From JAZRPG01 sp045649105 (GTDB lineage: Bacteria > Bacillota > Clostridia > Oscillospirales > JAAYXM01): a stretch of 64,000 nucleotides of DNA. The translations under genes and the position numbers were made by a program. Numbering within the stretch: the first letter of the stretch is position 1; each line of letters starts with the position of its first letter. The DNA lies in the NCBI GenBank assembly GCA_045649105.1, contig JAZRPG010000022.1, positions 28,651 through 92,650 of the forward strand, given 5' to 3'. Below the pieces are notes generated by a model. The model worked only from the letters and a program-made list of their open reading frames with translations. It was not told the origin of the DNA and ran no database searches. Shown piece by piece: positions 62,046-64,000 of this stretch.

Positions 62046-62089
62046 GGTAATTTGGACTGGATATTCTTATATACTGCGGTAATGCCCGG

Positions 62090-62755
62090 CTATGTGCAGA
62101 ATACATGAAGACCTATGGTTTTTATTATGGGGCGAGAGCGTATCCAGGCGTTTGTAGCCTTTTGCGGATTGTAATAATATATCGCATCGGGAACAGGGTT
62201 TACGCCGTTTAACACATCATATGCTGCGCGGCGTGCTTCGTCTGATACAGGCTCGTCAAATTGTCCGTCGGTAACGGCGGAAAATGCGCCGTTCTGATAG
62301 ATTACGCCGGCGATAGTCCCCGGGAATGACGGATGCTTAACGCGATTGAGAACAACGGCGCCCACTGCCACCTGCCCGAGATACGGCTCACCTCTCGCCT
62401 CGGCTGAAATAATTCTTGAGAGAAGATAAATATCGTTTGCGGTGATATCAGCTGTAGGCGAGGAAAGAAGCCCCATTTTTTCGAGCGTGACAGGTCCTGC
62501 CTTGCCGTCCGTTGCAAGCCCGTATCTTTGCTGATAGTCCTTTACTGCACGCTCGGTTTCAGCGCCGAATATCCCGTCCAGAGAGCCATGGTATAATCCT
62601 TCATTATTGAGCACACGCTGTATCTCAAGGACCGCATGCCCGCGTGAGCCGAGCTTGTAAATCTCAGCAGCATGGGTGCGCGTGCTTCCTATGAGAAAGA
62701 AAGCGAAAGCTATTGCGGCAAGCCCTGCCATAGTCGGGAAAATACGTCTTTTCAT
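62090..62755 (-). CDS. sleB: Spore cortex-lytic enzyme SleB-like
   Basis: A 221-residue secreted hydrolase. A signal peptide (to about 30, ending HAAE) precedes a peptidoglycan-binding domain (GSRGHAVLEIQRVLNNEGLYHGSLDGIFG...TEKAVKDYQ-like), then a Hydrolase_2 lytic transglycosylase core (IISAEARGEPYLGQVAVGAVVLNR, with the catalytic Glu). SleB breaks spore cortex muramic-delta-lactam during germination. Length is near that of SleB (about 230-300). The ATG at 62755 has AAAGGAG upstream; an upstream in-frame ATG is not supported. No ypeB is visible next to it. Confidence 0.88.
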   Translation of the reverse strand: MKRRIFPTMAGLAAIAFAFFLIGSTRTHAAEIYKLGSRGHAVLEIQRVLNNEGLYHGSLDGIFGAETERAVKDYQQRYGLATDGKAGPVTLEKMGLLSSPTADITANDIYLLSRIISAEARGEPYLGQVAVGAVVLNRVKHPSFPGTIAGVIYQNGAFSAVTDGQFDEPVSDEARRAAYDVLNGVNPVPDAIYYYNPQKATNAWIRSRPIIKTIGLHVFCT

Positions 62756-62833
62756 AAGTATATCTCCTTTCAGACGGGTGTCTGAATGCCAATTTGACAA
62801 TATTTTGCTCTGAATATGCACATATTATACAAC

Positions 62834-62863
62834 TTGACAAGAATATCCGAAAAGCTATATAAT
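62834..62863 (+). promoter_or_regulatory. Predicted promoter of the P-type ATPase
   Basis: TTGACA (62834-62839), 18-base spacer, TATAAT (62858-62863), 86 bases before the start codon. Confidence 0.7.
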
Positions 62864-62949
62864 TATTTATTAACAGATAAAAAGATGTTATAACTTATTG
62901 ATATATAATTTGATTATATTACAATTTGTTTTGTGTGGGGGTTGGTTTT

Positions 62950-64000
62950 ATGTATCATAAGCTTGCGATTGAAGATGTGCTTGAGTCGCTTGATGTAAAC
63001 CCTGAATCGGGACTCAGTGAGAAGGAGGCTCGCGCGCGCTGTTCAGAGAATGGGGCAAGCTCTGCAGATGAAAGAGGAGGAGCGTCACTTTTTAAGTCAA
63101 TCCTTGCTCAGCTTAAAGGGCCGTTAATATATATTCTTTTTGCCGCTGCGGCAATTTCTGCACTCGTCGGGGAGTGGGTCGACTCGCTCGTTATTCTCGC
63201 TGTTGTTGTTATAAACTCGGCGGTAGGCGTCGTGCAGGAGAGAAAGGCGTTTCGCGCACTTGATGCACTGAGAAAACTCACGGTTGCGCGCGCCATCGTC
63301 CGCCGTGACGGGAAGGTTTTGGAGATTCCTGCAGATGAGCTTGCCGTTGGCGATGTTGTTCTCATTGAGGCAGGGCAGGTTGTTCCGGCAGACCTTCGCC
63401 TTATATTCAGCGCATCACTTTTAATAGATGAGTCGGCACTGACGGGTGACGCCTCACCTGTTGCGAAGGATTATGAGTACATCTCACCCGGGGATATCCC
63501 GGTTGGGGAACGCAAAAACTCGGCATATCAGGGGACTGTTGTCACGGCCGGCCGTGGAGAAGGCGTTGTAACGGCAACGGGAATGTCCACAGAGGTCGGG
63601 CAGAATTCGGATATATTAAGCTTGCAGGAGGATGAAAAAACTCCGCTCCAGACCTATATTGCAAAGCTCGGAAAAATGCTCGGCATTGCGTCTCTTTTGG
63701 CGTGTGCATTGTTTTTTGTAATAGGCATTATTCGCCGCAAGGCATTTATTGAGCTTCTTCTGACGGCGGTATCGCTTGCCGTTGCGGTTATTCCTGAGGG
63801 ACTCACGGCTCTTGTCACCGTTGCAATTGCGCTTGGCGCAACGCGGATGGCTGAAAAAAACGCGATAGTGCGCAAGCTTTCGGTTGCGGAGATGCTGGGC
63901 TCAGTAACGGTTATCTGCACCGATAAGACGGGTGCGCTTACACAGAATGACATGACGGTTGTGGCGACATATAGCGACGGAGCGGTAAAAGATGCGAGGG
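62950..64000 (+). CDS. Cation-transporting P-type ATPase (Ca2+-type), N-terminal part
   Basis: The 3' end is cut by the window; 350 residues are visible. It has the N-terminal cation ATPase domain, membrane pairs, the A-domain with SALTGDASPVAK (TGES in most members), the ion-site AVIPEGLTALV, and the phosphorylation motif CTDKTGALT with Asp325 (usually CSDKTGTLT). The PEGL segment and overall layout place it with SERCA-like calcium pumps. The changes at TGES and DKTGT are unusual at key catalytic points. GGGGG lies 8 bases before the ATG; no canonical GGAGG. Confidence 0.88.
   Translation, partial: MYHKLAIEDVLESLDVNPESGLSEKEARARCSENGASSADERGGASLFKSILAQLKGPLIYILFAAAAISALVGEWVDSLVILAVVVINSAVGVVQERKAFRALDALRKLTVARAIVRRDGKVLEIPADELAVGDVVLIEAGQVVPADLRLIFSASLLIDESALTGDASPVAKDYEYISPGDIPVGERKNSAYQGTVVTAGRGEGVVTATGMSTEVGQNSDILSLQEDEKTPLQTYIAKLGKMLGIASLLACALFFVIGIIRRKAFIELLLTAVSLAVAVIPEGLTALVTVAIALGATRMAEKNAIVRKLSVAEMLGSVTVICTDKTGALTQNDMTVVATYSDGAVKDAR

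Overview
The window looks like chromosomal DNA of an anaerobic, endospore-forming member of the Bacillota, class Clostridia. The evidence is DnaD and a DnaC/DnaI-type helicase loader, a perfect CIRCE operator in front of hrcA-grpE-dnaK-dnaJ, a MecA-like adaptor, SleB and a LysM-GH18 spore-type hydrolase, NfnAB with Rex, a formate/nitrite-type channel, and AGGAGG ribosome sites. Base composition looks close to 50% GC over most of the window, with many GCG/CTC-type codons. Two stretches look clearly AT-richer: the acyl-transfer cassette (about 1.8-8.1 kb) and an islet at 44.3-45.9 kb.

Layout. 1-1.7 kb: 3' end of purC, a small FNT-family channel and a FabG-like reductase. 1.8-7.8 kb (minus): an operon of DHHW/SGNH protein, MBOAT acyltransferase, acyl carrier protein, AMP-forming ligase and SLC13 carrier, resembling the Dlt and alginate-acetylation systems. 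8.1-8.45 kb: tRNA-Ser(UGA) and a partial duplication of its 3' end and terminator. 8.6-14.1 kb: LysM-GH18 protein, a lipoprotein, a DacF-type carboxypeptidase, and the helicase-loading pair DnaD-DnaC. 14.4-19.6 kb: LysR regulator, iron alcohol dehydrogenase, NfnA-NfnB and Rex, a redox/fermentation block. 19.7-26.5 kb (minus): a polar amino acid ABC transporter and a complete polyamine ABC transporter (potABCD) behind an XRE-cupin regulator. 26.7-35.5 kb (minus): TatD, homocysteine methyltransferase, amidohydrolase, the dgt-dnaG-rpoD macromolecular-synthesis cluster, a small unknown protein and ComM. 35.7-43.6 kb (minus): a gliding-type ABC exporter set (ATPase, permease, GldG-like, DUF4340), aspS and hisS. 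43.8-46.8 kb: a MecA-like adaptor, an AT-rich islet with a four-helix-bundle protein and an unusual hairpin-repeat array, and a pyridoxal kinase. 46.9-50.2 kb: three-gene proton-translocating transhydrogenase and an Lrp/AsnC regulator. 50.6-55.4 kb: heat-shock operon. 55.5-59.3 kb: Wzz/BY-kinase/PHP-phosphatase module and an SLH surface protein. 59.5-64 kb: membrane proteins, a flavoprotein, SleB and the 5' part of a cation P-type ATPase.

Most of the window is housekeeping. The strongest unexplained signal is at 45.69-45.85 kb. Seven copies of a 9-nt core (AGTGATATT or close variants) are each coupled to a short hairpin, and both arms of those hairpins change together from unit to unit. The array ends about 50 bases upstream of a gene for an S23/Avd-like four-helix-bundle protein. 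Other points worth checking are a nested inverted-repeat element beside it, the Dlt-like cassette with its own carboxylate carrier, matching palindromes at the lysR and adh promoters, a pyridoxal kinase with no standard start codon, and a P-type ATPase altered in two signature motifs. All domain calls come from reading motifs; no searches were run.
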